Positions 20,818-33,900 of a DNA stretch of 64,000 bases are shown one piece after another. The DNA is from Ulva prolifera (lineage: Eukaryota > Chlorophyta > Ulvophyceae > Ulvales > Ulvaceae), in assembly GCA_023078555.1 (NCBI GenBank), contig CM041198.1, forward strand, positions 10,545,874 to 10,609,873. The letters are read 5' to 3'. The notes beneath the pieces were generated by a model. It did not search any database and was not told the origin of the DNA. It was given only the letters and a program-made list of their open reading frames with translations. Position 1 is the first letter of the stretch, and each line of letters opens with the position of its first letter. The translations under genes and the position numbers were made by a program.

Positions 20818-23496
20818 ATGGCAAGTCACTGCCTGCATCGCAGCCCAGTGTGCACGCTGCGCGAGCGAAAACATGTTCGCGGTTTTGAAGCGCAGCTGAA
20901 GTGCACGCTTACTTCGAGGCGGTCATGTAGCTCTGGTATCTTGTCGGTAAGTGAGCAAAGGCAAGCCAAAGTTGCGTGCTTGAGCGATGCCAGCACAGAT
21001 GCCATCAACACGTTGATCTCACCGTTGGACCCGCCAGGCGCAGGGTCAAAAAAGGTGTGCAACAATGGTATACCAACAATGGTATAACAGTGCATGTTTC
21101 AATATTTGGCGCATTGCCTGTATGTAGCGTGGCTGGATGTTACAGCAACACGAGTTTGTGCTGATTTGTCTTCCTCAACAAACATCCGGATCCAGAACAG
21201 GACGTGCTTACGTCAGAAGCCTATCGCAGATTTCCATCATCTACAAGTTCGGAGGGAGCTCAGTTGCGGATGCAGAATGCATGAGGCAAGTAGCAGAGAT
21301 CGTCTGTGCTTTCCCACAAGAACTGCCTTGCGTAGTCATTTCTGCGATGGGTAAAACCACCAACATGCTTCTTGAAGCAGGGTCGCAGGCTATCACAAAA
21401 GGCACTGATAACGTTCCATCTTTAAAGCCATTGCGTGGCATCAAGGACCTGCATCGAGACACATGCAGCCGCTTGGATCTGTCGGACACGACTGTCAGTC
21501 AAGTGGAAAAGTTGCTGACTGAGCTGCAACAGCTCCTGATTGGGTTATCCATCATGCAGGTTTGCTACTCTCTTCTGGTTGCAGAATTGCGGTTCTGGTG
21601 TGCATGGGTTGCATTCTCAGCTCAATCTTTGCCTGCATTTGTCATCTGCATGAATCCAGGTCATAACGTTTGTCATAATCTCTGCTTTGGGTGCAATATC
21701 ATTGCGTTGACCCTTTCTGATTGTATGTGCCATTGCCATCCTGCACCGGAGGATCTGTCTCCATCAAGCCGGTGGCGGTGCAATTTATTGACAGACGGCC
21801 TTGTACAGGAGATGACTCCACGTGCAAAAGATTCCTTGGTTTCATTTGGAGAGCGTTTGTCCTCACGAATATTCGCTGGTTACCTGTCTCGTCTGGGCGT
21901 CAAAGCCTCCCAATTTGATGCATGGAACCTGGGCATGCAGACAACGGAGGAATTCACAAACGCAGAAATCCTGTATGAGCTATCTCTGCCTGCGGTCGGT
22001 AGTTCTCTCAAAGCGTACGTGCAAGAAAATGGTTCAGTGCCGGTGGTTACTGGATTTGTTGGGAAAGCGGCTTCCTCAGGTAATTCGTACATCTCGCCGC
22101 CTTGTATCAAGTCATCACATGTATACAAGTGCATGTGAAGGTCTGTGTTGCTCATACTTTCCTCACTAGACAGTAAGCTCGCTCCATGCTGCTGTTCTTG
22201 TGACTGACCGAGCAGGGTACATACGATTGCCTTCAGGAGCTATTACAACGCTTGGGCGGGGTGGAAGCGATCTATCTGCAACATTTCTTGGCGCTGCATT
22301 GGGTGTATGTGAGGTAGTCATTTGGAAAGATGTCAATGGGGTGTTGTCAGCCGATCCACGCATCGTGCGGGATGCCAGAGTCATTGATGAGCTGACCTTT
22401 GATGAAGCAACTGAACTTGCATACTTTGGCGCACAGGTGTGTCAGCCTAGGTTTCGACATGTGTGGCGTGGGAGTTTGTTGTGCTGGCAGCTGTACTGGC
22501 GGTGTTCCAAAGATCATGTTTGCATGCATGGGTGTGTTCGTTTTGAGCGGCCTTTGTGGTAGGGCCGATGGTTCTATCTATGAGTCTTCACAGGATGAGT
22601 TGCAAGAGCGATGATCAATTCAGACACTGCAGGTTCTCCATCCATCTGCAATGTTTCCCGCGCAGCAAGAAGCCTGTGACCTGGCAATCCGTGTCAGGAA
22701 TTCATACAACCTAGACGCCAAAGGCACAGTGATTGTGGACGGGAGGGAAGGCCTGGACAGCAACTTGATGACATCCATCGTACTAAAGGAGGACGTGCAC
22801 TTACTTGATATATCCTCAACGAGGATGCTTGGAAGCTTTGGCTTCCTGGCACGCGTGTTTGATGTGTTTCGGCAGGAGCAGATATCTGTGGACGTGGTTG
22901 CAACATCTGAGATCTCCGTGTCAGTAACCCTTGACAGCTCTAAACTTTGGAGCAGAGGCCTTATTGCTGAGGAGCTGGAAAATCTGGCGTTGCGATTTAA
23001 GGGCGTTGCCGAGGTAGAGGTCCAGCACGGAGCCAGCATCATATCTTTGATTTGTAATGCGCAGCGTTCCTCGGCCATCCTGAAGCAGGTACAGATGCAG
23101 CTGGTCTGGTCTTGACCTGTACTTGTCAGTGTCCGGACACTGGCACAACCGGCATGCATTTCAGTGGCAGGTGAAATGGAGGCTATAATTATTTAGGCCA
23201 TTCAATGCTCTGCAGGTGTTCACGGTTCTGGAAGACATGCAAGTGAATGTGAAGATGATTTCACAGGCGCGTCGGTATCAATGCCTTGGGGGATGACACA
23301 TTGGGCTGGCGTCTGGTGGATGTTCTGACCCATGGCTGCTATGCAGGGTGCATCCAAGACTAATATATCATTGATAGTTCCGTCAAAGAATGCCCATGCA
23401 GCAGTACAACGCTTGCACGCGGAGTTCTTTGGAATCAGTGATGAATGTGCTGCTAGTGAAGCTGCGCTGCGCAAAGTCAAACCCACGCACATGTGA
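20818..23496 (+). CDS. AK: Aspartate kinase, monofunctional, plastid-targeted
   Basis: Phosphorylates aspartate, the first step towards Lys, Thr, Met and Ile. Seven exons with consistent phases: 20818-20946, 21230-21559, 21809-22079, 22237-22436, 22633-23088, 23216-23266, 23347-23496; about 528 aa. Exon 1 is a basic/Ser-rich transit peptide starting MASHCLHR. The kinase part has KFGGSSVAD (from residue 49), the SFGER motif (near 165-169), a VPVVTGF strand and [10 protein letters not shown] (near 250). Two ACT domains follow: [16 protein letters not shown]...[10 protein letters not shown], then [28 protein letters not shown]. No homoserine dehydrogenase domain follows, so it is the lysine-sensitive-type enzyme. 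The sixth intron begins with GC (23267), not GT. Confidence 0.94.
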
Positions 23497-24037
23497 TGGC
23501 GAATTGATTGAAGCCATGAATTCTCGGCTGCATCAAGATCTTGGTGGGATACATCCATCTAAGTGATACCAATTTCATTGATGTAGTGTTCTAGTCGGGG
23601 TTTCCAATATATATGCATAGAGAGAGAGAGAGAGAGAGATAGAGAATGTATAGCTTTGGCAGGATTTGGACCTGCAGAAGCCTTTTTTGTTGCAGTTATC
23701 CAAACGATGGCAGGATATTCTTTATGGGCTATGTGATCGAACAAGGACGTTCCATTTTGGCTTTTCCCAGCGTTTTCACGCCAACGCGACTGGAAAGATG
23801 CTGGTGTCTACTGGGGCCATGGTGGAGAGCATGCTGCAGTGACACATGCGGATGCAGGCACCGGCCTTCGCTGTGATCCCTTACAGATGTAAGAACTGCC
23901 TGTGTTGTTCAGCAGAATCATGCCGCAATAGTATGACTGACGATAGCGTCTGAACAGATTCACGCCTCAGTAGAATTTTGAGTGTCAAGGCATCGATCAG
24001 GTGTACAGCGCGGCATCTGCCTCTCATCAATACACAC
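23497..24037. other. Intergenic, short (GA)n run
   Basis: 3' flank of aspartate kinase and 5' flank of the lipid-transfer gene. Contains a short GA repeat near 23617-23639 and no gene that I can support. Confidence 0.5.
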
Positions 24038-25192
24038 ATGGGAACTGAAAGGTTCCTTGCGACGCTTACAGAAGCATTGCTCAAAGCATCTGCCAATGAT
24101 CCTCCGAAGACGGACGCCTTCGCCTCCGCAATGGATTGCATCGTGCCTGTATTTGATCATCTCGGTATGTTCACCGGTTTTGGCCGCTCGCTCTTGAATG
24201 AATTTCACATGATCCCATAGCTGATCGCTTCGCAGGCACAGTGCTGCAGTTTGCGAAAGCGGATCTAATATCGAAGGTGTGGTACCAAACGTCAATGTGC
24301 TCAGTACAATCTCCGTCGATAATTGCGATTCACTTGCATCACTGTGCTGAATGGCTATCGGCACAACAAAATGCAATGAAGCAGTCGACCCTTGTGTGCG
24401 ATGCCCAGGCATCGCGTTTCCACAGCCTGACCTGTCATGGCCGCTTGTGGATCGAAGGCAATTTATTGTGCAGTTCTCTTCTCTGAGACAGCTGAGTCAG
24501 GATTGTGCATATTACATTGCATTGAACAGAATATCTGAGACTGCAGAATGATACAATCAAGGCTGCAACAACTGATTTTCCTGATGTGCAGCAGCTCGTA
24601 CAAGCGGACGTGCAGGTGTGGCCGTATCATGAAGCTATGCTATGTGCAATGAATTGGTGCCACAGGTCCTGCGCGATTTTCCTGTACCCAGGATGACAAC
24701 TCACAGCATGCAGGAAAATCGAGTCGCAGTCAAGGGGAGCTTGGCCCGCAATCTACATCGTCTTCGAACTGTGTTGCTCTTCATTGAAAAGCTAATGCAG
24801 AACTTGTCAGCAGGGCCTGATGTAGCACTGTCATCAGCGGCGTCTGATGCGTATGCTGACTCATTAGGCCCTTACCATAGCACTGTCATGCGTGCCACAT
24901 GCAATGCTGGGTTTTTATTGCTGCCAACAAGGTTGACATTCTTGACCAGCATTGGAGAGACAGGTGAAAGCTTCCAACGTCTCGCTCCTGTTCGTCTTTG
25001 GTCATGTGGCATGTACGCAGCTTGAGGTTGTCGGATGTTGCCCATTCGAGAGTATTGAAATGAATTCATGTTTATGCAGAGGAAACAGGGTCTACATCTG
25101 CAAAAGCAGTCTGTCCGGCAGCAGGATGTTTGATTGAAAGGATCGATAAACTGTATGACAAACCCATGCCAGCTTCAACCAACTGGTTTTAG
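24038..25192 (+). CDS. Glycolipid transfer protein (GLTP/ACD11-fold)
   Basis: A small soluble all-helical protein that carries sphingolipid-type lipids between membranes. Exons with matching phases: 24038-24164, 24236-24276, 24547-24615, 24714-24963, 25080-25192, giving 199 aa, the usual GLTP length. Visible family features: an N-terminal FLATLTEALLKA helix; VPVFDHLGTVLQFAKADLISK, where the Asp (D of KADL) is the conserved headgroup-binding residue; SLARNLHRLRTVLLFIEKLM; ASDAYADSLGPYHSTVMR with the lipid-binding His; and LLPTRLTFL. The tail (ERIDKLYDKPM) is lineage-specific. The expected N of the DxxxN motif is not obvious in this model, so exact headgroup specificity (GLTP versus ceramide-1-phosphate type) is open. 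The start ATG was chosen by fold length. Confidence 0.82.
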
Positions 25193-26736
25193 CAAATTCA
25201 GTGCAGCAGAGTGTAGTGCAGAGTGCTGCAAATCTCTCTTTCATGAGATAACTTGCCCATTGAACAAGTCATTTTTCCTCACGAACCTCTCATGATCGTT
25301 TGGCTGGTGAGTTCTTCCAGTTGCAAGTCAACTTGCAAGACCAGTACGAGATGTAATACATATGTGATCAAGAACACATCGCAAGCTACGAGAGCTTCCG
25401 GAAATCTCTTCTCGCACTTGACGACATTCATATCCACACATGGACCTGAGTTATATTTGCGATCACAAAGTTTGCGACTTGAGTTGAGGGATGACATAGT
25501 TGCGGGGGGCCGCGAGAGTAACACATTTTGCAACCCGGCTGCCACTCCCTGGTAGGTAATAGAGTGTTGAACGATTGCATTTGCTCAAGCAGTCGCTATC
25601 ATGCATGCCACTCACCTCAGCGTGCCCTGCCTGCTCCGTATGGACAAGAAGCTACAGCCGGTGCACCAATCTGCCGAATACAGACAGGCAAGTGGGTCCC
25701 TCGAGTGGATCCTCAGATTGACAATGGATCAACGGCCATACCGAATTTCGGAGGGAAGGGCTATTGCCTACGCATGGATCTTCAGACGTCGCGACCTCGT
25801 GGTGAAGAGGTGCAACGTGGTCATGTATGAATTCAAAACTACCAGGATGTGATGTCAAAAGCTTCATGGCAGACCAACATGACGCCCCACAGCTACTTAT
25901 GTCACATACGGTCCCATGGCATCCCTGGCATACATGGCCCCGGGCCTGGGTCTGGTATTTCTTTGTTCGTGTGGCTGCGTCGGGCCCGTCGCGAAGCGTC
26001 GATGCGGAATCGATGATCCATCGACGACTCGCGATGCATGCATCATTGCCCAATGTTGTTAGCTTCTCTGCTTTGGCCTATTGCGTATTCTACATCAATG
26101 GAACGATCACTCCGTAGCAAACGTGTGCACTTCTGGACGGTGGGTTTGCCTTGTTTGATACTTCAGACAATTATCCGTTGCTGCTGGTGCCTGAATCACT
26201 GCTTCTACCACGTGAACGTCGGCGACAGACTCAAAAAGCAGTGTTGTGATTCGTCTCTGCCGTATCACACATCATATCGAACGGTGTTCTTCCATATGCT
26301 CACTAGTTTGGTGGATCACCGACCACGCTAGCCCTGCAGCAATCGTGATGTCGGCTTACAAACTGGAACCTGTTTTGTGATTCTAAAGGAGTCCTGCTCG
26401 TCAAAAGAACGTCTGATAAGCTCGCCGTGTTGGTGCCAAGCTGTGGGGTTTGTGTGTGTAGCGCTGTGTACACCCATACTCTTCCTGCGCGAAAACCAAG
26501 TCCCTTCTCTGACCAGGAATTCGGATCTGCTTATCCTTGGCCAAAGTTCTTTGTGACCTTATAGGCCCATCCCAAGATATGGACCACGTCACAAACAGCG
26601 ATGTATGTCCATGCAATACCTATTGGATCTAGTTGCGCAGGCCATTAGCATGTCTGGGCCCCCTCAGATCTGATGCAGCTGTGTCATATGACTACTGAGT
26701 GATTTTGAAGAGCAGCATGTCACTGTATGCAGGATT
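25193..26736. other. No supported gene; possible EME1 5' exons
   Basis: Short frames only. TATGCAG at 26727-26733 is a good acceptor next to the first EME1 block, so one or more upstream EME1 exons probably lie here, but no segment carries a motif that I can place. Confidence 0.45.
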
Positions 26737-28350
26737 ATGATGCTGGGGGGAACGTATTATCATGGCCATCTGTTACCTCACCTGTCACACGGCATGGACA
26801 TGCCCATTGCACCTTGGGGGTGTGACACGGCAAGCATCCCGGATCTCAAAGCGAAAAGGGAGACTGCCAAAAACCTGCAACTTCCCAAGACTTCTGGAGA
26901 GGCCTCACAGGCTATGGAGCCTGACTTCGCTACCCAACATCATACAGATATGTCCTGCAAGAACCGCTCAACTGACAAGCGACACGATCGAAGCGCTTTT
27001 GATGCAGAAAACAATCTGCGTGTAATGCACAAAGAACAGGAGAAGCAGGCTAAGGCAGCTGAGAGACGTGCACGTGGTGCCAATGCGACAGAAGAAGTTG
27101 TTACGTACATCGATTCCAGGCTGAACAGACCGAAGCATGGAAAGCTGGTCGTAGAAACATTTGAAAGCAGTGAAATAAGATATAGATATGAATTGAGGGA
27201 GGCAGAGCTCCCCGACTGGAAAACCATCACCTGGCATCGAGACGTCGTTACGGTGTGACATGCATTTGGTGACGTTGCATGCTTGAAGTCCTGTTGTAAC
27301 AGCCGCCAGAGGCAGGTCTGCTGGTCTTCCTAGTCTGAGATCTGTTTTCTGACCAGAATGTGCAGCATGTAGGGCGCAGGGACAGTTCAGGTTCCATACG
27401 TCATGATACTTGTGCATGGCTGTCAGGGTGAAGAATTGCTGAGCGATCGCTCACACCTACAAGAGCTTACGCGGAGAGTCTATGCGACTTTCGGTGCTGT
27501 CAGTCTGTCGCTGACCTGCGTGGGCCTGGAACGGCGCCTGATGGCCAAGGAGCGAGCAGATCATCGCAGCGCTGCAAGTGTGTGCTGCCCATGAGATCGG
27601 CATGCTGCAGAGTAATTGAAGCAATGTCCATCCCCACATAATGCTGCGTCTGCTTTTGCAGGAAGCTTGGACCCAAGTCAAGGGTTCAGCAGGAAAATAC
27701 ATATGCAAAACCTCCTTGGTCTCCACTTCTGGGCAGAAGGCATTGTCTATCGAGATTGCAAGGATGCAGCGCAGGTAGCTGAACACGTCCTAGGTATCAC
27801 AACAGCTATAGCGCACCAGCCATATAAGGTGAGAAAGCCATCTTGTTTGAGACGTGTGTTTTACCCACGCACGACAAGGATAAGTCAAGGGGGTGATCTT
27901 GGGGAACAATTCTCGTGCCACTTGTGACAAATTCCTGTCAGAGCTGTTGTTATCAGATGCAGTTGTGACACGTTTCTTGAATTGGCAGCGTTCCCTCACA
28001 TACCGCATATGTTTCAGGGCGGGGAAGACAGTGTTGCTGCATTCATGAAGAAAAAATCCGGATCTGTTGTTTCTATCGGAAGCAGTGAACAGTTTCCACC
28101 AGCACAGCAACAAGTATTCAAGGCATTGGCTGGGGCCGTCAACATTGGCCCACTTGCAGCGAGAGCAATTACCAATGAGCATCACAGTCTGGGGGTGCTT
28201 ACGCAGAACATGACATGCACCGGTTACAAAAGGAAGTTTGTTTATGAACTTGCCGATTTGAAGGCTGGCGCCCGACGGGTTGGTCCAGCGGCAGCCGAGA
28301 AACTTCAATGGTTGCTGACATGCGAAGACCCCAACGCGAAAATGATTTGA
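26737..28350 (+). CDS. EME1: EME1/MMS4-like subunit of the MUS81 nuclease
   Basis: Non-catalytic partner of MUS81, which cuts branched recombination and replication intermediates in the nucleus. Exons with compatible phases: 26737-27252, 27391-27577, 27662-27828, 28018-28350; about 400 aa, with the N-terminus probably incomplete. Seen: a Lys/Glu/Ala-rich helix (KEQEKQAKAAERRA) preceding a nuclease-like fold (VVTYIDSRL..PKHGKLVVETF, TITWHRDVVT|VPYVMILVHG). The block EELLSDRSHLQELTRRV...VGLERRLMAKE follows, then QVAEHVLGITTAIAHQPY, and a C-terminal helix-hairpin-helix region (VFKALAGAVNIGPLAARAI, ADLKAGARRVGPAAAEKL). Order and spacing follow plant EME1. The catalytic ERKXXXD motif of MUS81 is absent, as expected for EME1. 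The similarity is judged by eye. Confidence 0.7.
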
Positions 28351-29318
28351 TGTGGTCCGATCGTTACAACTCGAGTTCAGAAAAGGTCACAAATGATACT
28401 TTATTCTGTTATCAAGATGCCAGCACTGTGCATGTAGTCTGCATATGGTTTCCCTCGACCTCGACACACTCTGTAGGCCATAACACGGTGGAAATGTGAA
28501 AAGATGATTGATCAACTGAACTTGGCCTTTAAGTCCTCCACTAGCCTGCATATGAGTGCCATGTTAGCAGCGCGACAAGATCCAGAGCTTCCGCATCGAT
28601 GTCAGGTTCTGGGACGCACGTGATGTACTCCGACATTGCGTCTTCTTTCGCCTTTCCTGCACGACGGCCAACCACTAGCAGCTACGCATAAGTTCAGTGG
28701 AGTCTCGTCGGAAAAATCGGTGCTTCTTCAGCACGCTATTCTGTGGCCAATTCGTCTCTAAACAGATCGCACCAGCATGAGCTTTCCACGCATCCCACTT
28801 TGCCCGACCCTTCTGATCGAATATTCCTGGCCTATCTGCAGGCACGTAAAGGTCGAGCAGTGCTTCAAGCAGCTGTTGAATTAGGAGTCACATGCCACCA
28901 ACAATTGCAGCACCTGTATTCACATCGCCACCAGTGCTCTGTTTGAAAAGGCCATAAAGCGCTAGTTTATCCTCGTTTGAAAGTGTTTCCGGAAGGTCCT
29001 TGGCCGCTGCAGCGGCAAGCTCGAAGTCTTCGGGGATGCCCATATTGCTTCGCAGAATCCAGTGAAAGGGTTGACGACCTGCCAGAAGTCAAGACTGGGA
29101 GACGAAACCCAATCACCTGAATTTCGGCTATCCCAGGTTCTTCAGCGCCTCTGGTGTGCCTTGTGTGGCACAATTCATTGATCCTCAGCGAGCCTGTGGC
29201 CACCGCACCACCGCCTTACAACAGACGCACAGTGCGTGTCGCAGCATAAGGTGTCCACTTGCGTCCCACTGGCTCATAAGGACTTGCTGACTACACAGCT
29301 GCATATCTTGTCGTGTGG
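28351..29318. other. No recognisable gene
   Basis: Intergenic region between EME1 and SUFE1. Short frames only; the last part probably holds the SUFE1 promoter. Confidence 0.5.
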
Positions 29319-30661
29319 ATGCTGAGCACTCACACGCTCCGGGCCATTCGTGTGAAAACCAGAATGCGTGCTTTGCGACAATCGATATCTCACTGCACGG
29401 CACATGTACGATCAAGGCAATGGGCGCCACAAAGGCCGTATGTGGCGTGTCTGTTAAAGCCCTCAGTCTCCAGGGCGGCAATTCGCATGGCTCAACAGGC
29501 CGCAGACCTTCCCGGCAACCTGCGGAACATCGTCGGTGCATTCCAGATGGTACCTGATCCGATGGCCCGTTACAAACAGCTCCTCTTCTTTGCGTCCAAG
29601 CTAGATGGAATGGAGGACTCATATAAGACAGAGGAGAACAAAGTCCAGGTTCATGCTCCACTCAAGATCATATGTGGCAGCCTGTAAAACAGCCTGCACG
29701 CTGACAGCTATATGTAGACAAATTGTGCAGATCAAACCATGCAACTGTGTATGGAAGCCATAGAAATCCAGCTAACACTGTCACTTGCAATGGAAAGGCT
29801 CGGTCACATGGACTTCTGTAGATAATGGTGCCAGTAGAAACGACATATGCAGGGCTGTGTGAGTCAAGTTTGGGTGGTCCCCGAGGTTCAACAAGGGAAG
29901 ATGTATTGGAAGGCAGATTCTGATGCACAGCTCACAAAAGGGCTTGCGGCACTCCTTGTTCAAGGCCTCAGTGGGTGTACTCCACACGAAGTCTGCGGCA
30001 TCGAGCCCGATTTCATTGAAATGCTTGGATTGAAGCAGAGTCTGACACCATCAAGAAACAATGGCTTTTTAAACATGTTCCGTCTCATGCAGGTCCGCTC
30101 CCCACGTCTCCCGACTGCATGTGCTCTGCACTATCTTGAACTGCTCCGGAGCGGTTCGACCAGGCGTTGTTGCAGCCCGCTGCAGCCTTGCTGTCAGCAT
30201 CACTGCACTGACATCAGAGGTGCATGTAGCGGCAAGCTCTCCATGCCATGCAAGAGGAGGGGCAGATCATCCCATCGCTGCCTGAAGGTAACACATATGG
30301 CGGTGCTTCCGGATCTGGGCCATCCGTCCTGATGTGTACAGCCAAATCTCCGTGGGAGCCAACAGCACACGAGCCAAAGCCAGTTGCAGCGTCGATCCGT
30401 CGCAAAATCGAAAAAGATCTAGATCCGAAACACCTGGAGATTATAGACGAGTCTGCATCACATGCAGGGCATGCCGGAGCAAGAGAAACCATCAGCCCCA
30501 GCGGTGAGACTCATATGAAGCTAAGAATTGTGTCTGATGCGTTCAGTGGGATCAACGCTGTCAAGAGACACCGCATGGTGTTTGGCTTGCTGAAAGAAGA
30601 GTTGGCAGGCCCAGTGCATGCTTTGTCTTTGGAAACTAAATCTCCTTCAGAGGCACCATAA
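29319..30661 (+). CDS. SUFE1: SufE-BolA fusion, sulfur-transfer factor for Fe-S assembly
   Basis: Activates the cysteine desulfurase (NFS2/SufS) in plastids and accepts its persulfide sulfur. Exons 29319-29648, 29853-30092, 30230-30661, all phase 0; 333 aa. Residues ~1-60 are basic and Ser/Arg-rich, an organelle-targeting peptide (a second in-frame ATG lies at 29367). The SufE domain runs from LRNIVGAFQMV through LLFFASKL and GCVSQVWVV, where the Cys at the start of exon 2 is the sulfur acceptor, to KGLAALLVQGLSG, DFIEMLGLKQSLTPSRNNG and NMFRLMQ. The C-terminal ~85 residues are a BolA domain (SIRRKIEKDL, THMKLRIVSDAF, KRHRMVFGLL, HALSLET), which binds monothiol glutaredoxins in other BolA proteins. 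Domain order matches Arabidopsis SUFE1. Confidence 0.95.
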
Positions 30662-30868
30662 CGCTGATTGATGCCGCTGCCACCTGATTCGTAACACTGC
30701 TGCTCGCCACAAGTGGCTTTAGGATGTGAGATGCATTTGCGATGATTTGACCCCTTCTTTACACAAGTACATGCAGAAACTTGCACAAGGGCGATATAGT
30801 CATTGATATTCATATGAGTTTGCAGCTGTGTAAGCAGAAGCACTGCATCTGACAGCCAGCAAGGTTAC

Positions 30869-30909
30869 ACACACACACACACACAACCACACACACACAC
30901 ACACACACC
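30869..30909. repeat. Short (AC)n run
   Basis: An interrupted CA repeat of about 40 bp directly downstream of the convergent golgin stop codon (30917). It separates the 3' ends of SUFE1 and the golgin gene. Confidence 0.9.
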
Positions 30910-30916
30910 CCCCCAT

Positions 30917-33900
30917 TTAACTGAAGAGAGATGATACCCACCCCACCTTCTGAGACTTGGCCTCGGTCTTCCATATCCGAGCCCTGTCTTGTGGTGTAAA
31001 TAGCATCAGCCGATCCAGTACTATAAGCACCTGTTTGTTCAGAGGCAGATCCCCGCTCTCAAAAAATCCCAAAAGAACATTCTTCAGGTACTCTATATCA
31101 AGCTCTGCACGGCCCTGCACTGCCTGTAACTCTTGAATCTCGAGTTTTCGGGCGCCATCCGCCAAGCTGCGGAGTTCATGCACATGCCTCTCATCATCTA
31201 GCTCCATCTGCACCAGTGACACCTCCTCCTGTAGCCTCTGTAAACGCGCTGACGCCTCGTTGTACATCTGCTTCCAGTAATCTATCAACGCCTCTGTGTC
31301 CGAGCCACTCATCAATTTCGGCAGGGGAAATTTCCATTCCGGAGGCTGCTCCGAGCCATGTCCCTTCAATCCATCTCCTGGCGACTTGTGGGCTGTCAAT
31401 TCTGAGACAGTATCGTCTGTGGGGTGGAGCACACAGTCTCCGTTGGCCTCCCGCTCAGCATGTTGCCTCCCAGTCAGCTCCATCATGCGTGCCTCCTCCA
31501 CCTCCTGCCGCAATGCAGCTGATTCGGCTTGCAGCTCATCTCGGTGGGCCTGCACAATAGCACACACTCACACAGCTACGATGCCCACGTGTGCATGTCT
31601 CAAACAGCACATACACGCATGCCAATTTGAATCAGCAGCTTAGAGTCAGCGGATGCATAGTCCTCCCAGCAAGTAGCACACCTCCACATCTCGCAGCTGC
31701 TTCTTCAAACTGTCATCTGAGCCGTGCATGTGTGTGGCTGCTGCAGCTGCACGCACCAGCCTGAGCTGGAGAGCTGAGATTTGCTCCTGCAGCGCAGCCT
31801 CCTGCTCCTGCAGCTCCCTCCGCAACTGCTGTTCATTGACCTCGCTGTGCCTCAAGCTGGCCTCCAGTTCCCTGGCCCTGCCTGTCGCCTGCTGCAGCTC
31901 CTGCTGTAGCGCATGCCTCTCTGTGTCCGCCTCTTCAAGCGCTATCATGGCATCCGCCTGTAGCCCAACACGGACCTCTCCAACTGCTGCATCCACTGTT
32001 GCCTGGACAAGGCTCTGCACTGCCTCCGGCCAGGCAGCTAGGTTGCTTTGAGGCAGAGATGCCAGGTAGCTGCCATGCTTGCTCATCTCTGTCTCAAACT
32101 GGACTCGGTCCTTCTTTGCCTGCACAATATGCACTGTGGTGCTTGAGCTCAAGGAGCACGTCCACACATATGGCCCGCACGGGCCGTACACAGGCATTTG
32201 TGGTCGGGTAGGGGCATGTCTCCGGGACAGCATAGCTGGTGCCAGCGCACCTGCTTCTGCACCCGCACAACCTCAGCCTTGCAGACCTGCAGCTCGTCGT
32301 GCGCGGCGGCAAGGTCACTAATTGCCTGTGCATGCTCTCCCTGCAGCAGCTGCGCTGCGGCGGCGGACTCCGAAGCTGCTGCCAGCAGTTCTGTCACCTG
32401 GCCACGCAACGCCACCCCCTCATCAGCCGACGTCCTTAGCAGCTTTGCCTCCCGCAGCAGCTTGGTGGCCTGTTGTGCGGCCGTGCACAGCGCCTCTACC
32501 TGCAACCTGCCGCGCTGTCGGACTTCCGCCCACCACAGCATCCTGTCCCTTGGTGTAGCTTGTGCTCATTCTTCGGCAAGCCTTCCCACAGTGCTACCCG
32601 GCGGACGCACCTGCTGCGTGAGAGGCTCGCCGGGTGCGGAAGATGCCGCCTTGGCAACCTTGGCTCTAACATCTGCTAGCTCCTTGCAGTCTCTTTCTGC
32701 CTGCTTCAACTTTGCGGCTGAGGCCTCTGCATGAGCTGTCATGGCCGCAATGTCCTTAAGAGCCTTATCCGCTCGAGACTCCGCTACCTGCTGAGCCTGC
32801 CTCGTGCTGCTGTGCTGCGCTTGCAATGTTTCTAGCTCGGCCTTCTTGTCTTTGTTCAGCTGCACAACGGAGCGTAGTCAGAAGCATGTGCTTGGACTAG
32901 GTGCTATGCACATTCAACGAGATGCCACAGTTGCGGGCAGAGGCAGTGCGCACCTTCTGCATCCGCTCGACACGGGCCTGCAGAGCCTCAACCTCGGACT
33001 GCAGGCGGCCGATCTCACGCAGCGCAGTGGAGCTGTGGCCCTCTGCTGCAGCCTGAAGTGTCTGAATCTGCTCCTGCGCGCTGCTCAGCTGCTCTACATG
33101 ATCTGCCTCCTTCACCTTGGCTTCCTCCAGTCGCGTGGCGCGTTCCTCGAGCAGCGATGCGTTCTCGGACCGTGCTACCTGCACAGCAGGTCCAGTACTG
33201 TGCCGGCAGCCCATGTGTTGTTGCTATAAGAGCATTTGTGCCATCGTCCATCAGCATGCCCAAGCGTGAAAGCATGCACCAGCCATGAGGGCTCCTGATG
33301 AAGCAGCCGTCAGGAGCAACTCATGACCTTGCGGCATTAGCAATGCAGCAAACAGAGCTCGACGCATTACTGCAGTGCAATCAGGCTGTCATCTTAGGAT
33401 TCGGACAGCAGCAGATGACTTCCCATCAGGTGTGGCAGTCACCATGTTGTACCTAAGCCACAGTGGCGTGTCGCGAGTACCACCTGGGCAGCTTCGTCGG
33501 GCCTGACAGTGGCATGCTACAGACAATGCGCTCTGTCAGTATCAGCTGACGGAAATGGCTGTGGTCGCACCTGCAGCTGAGCCTGGGCCCCCTTGAGAGC
33601 CTGCTGCAAGTCGGCTGTACCCTTCTTGACCAGCTCTCGCGCTTCCGCCCGCACATCCTCCAGGCTCCCTGCATGCTCCTCCTGCAATTGCACTAGTCCT
33701 GAGGCATGCTCCTCCTGCAACGCCGCCATGGCCGCCTCTGCGTCTGTCGCACGTGTTTGCAGGCCCTCCTCCCGCTCCAGTGACGCTGCTATCGCCGCCT
33801 GATGCTCCTCCGTCAGCACCTGCAGCGCCTCTAGGCTCGCCTCCAGCTGCCCTGTCACATCACTCAACTGCTGCTGTGCCTCTGCCAGGGATCCTTTCAT

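Noticed and set aside
26737..28350. MUS81 itself in place of EME1
   Set aside because: The ERKxxxD catalytic motif is absent and the block order fits the EME1 subunit.
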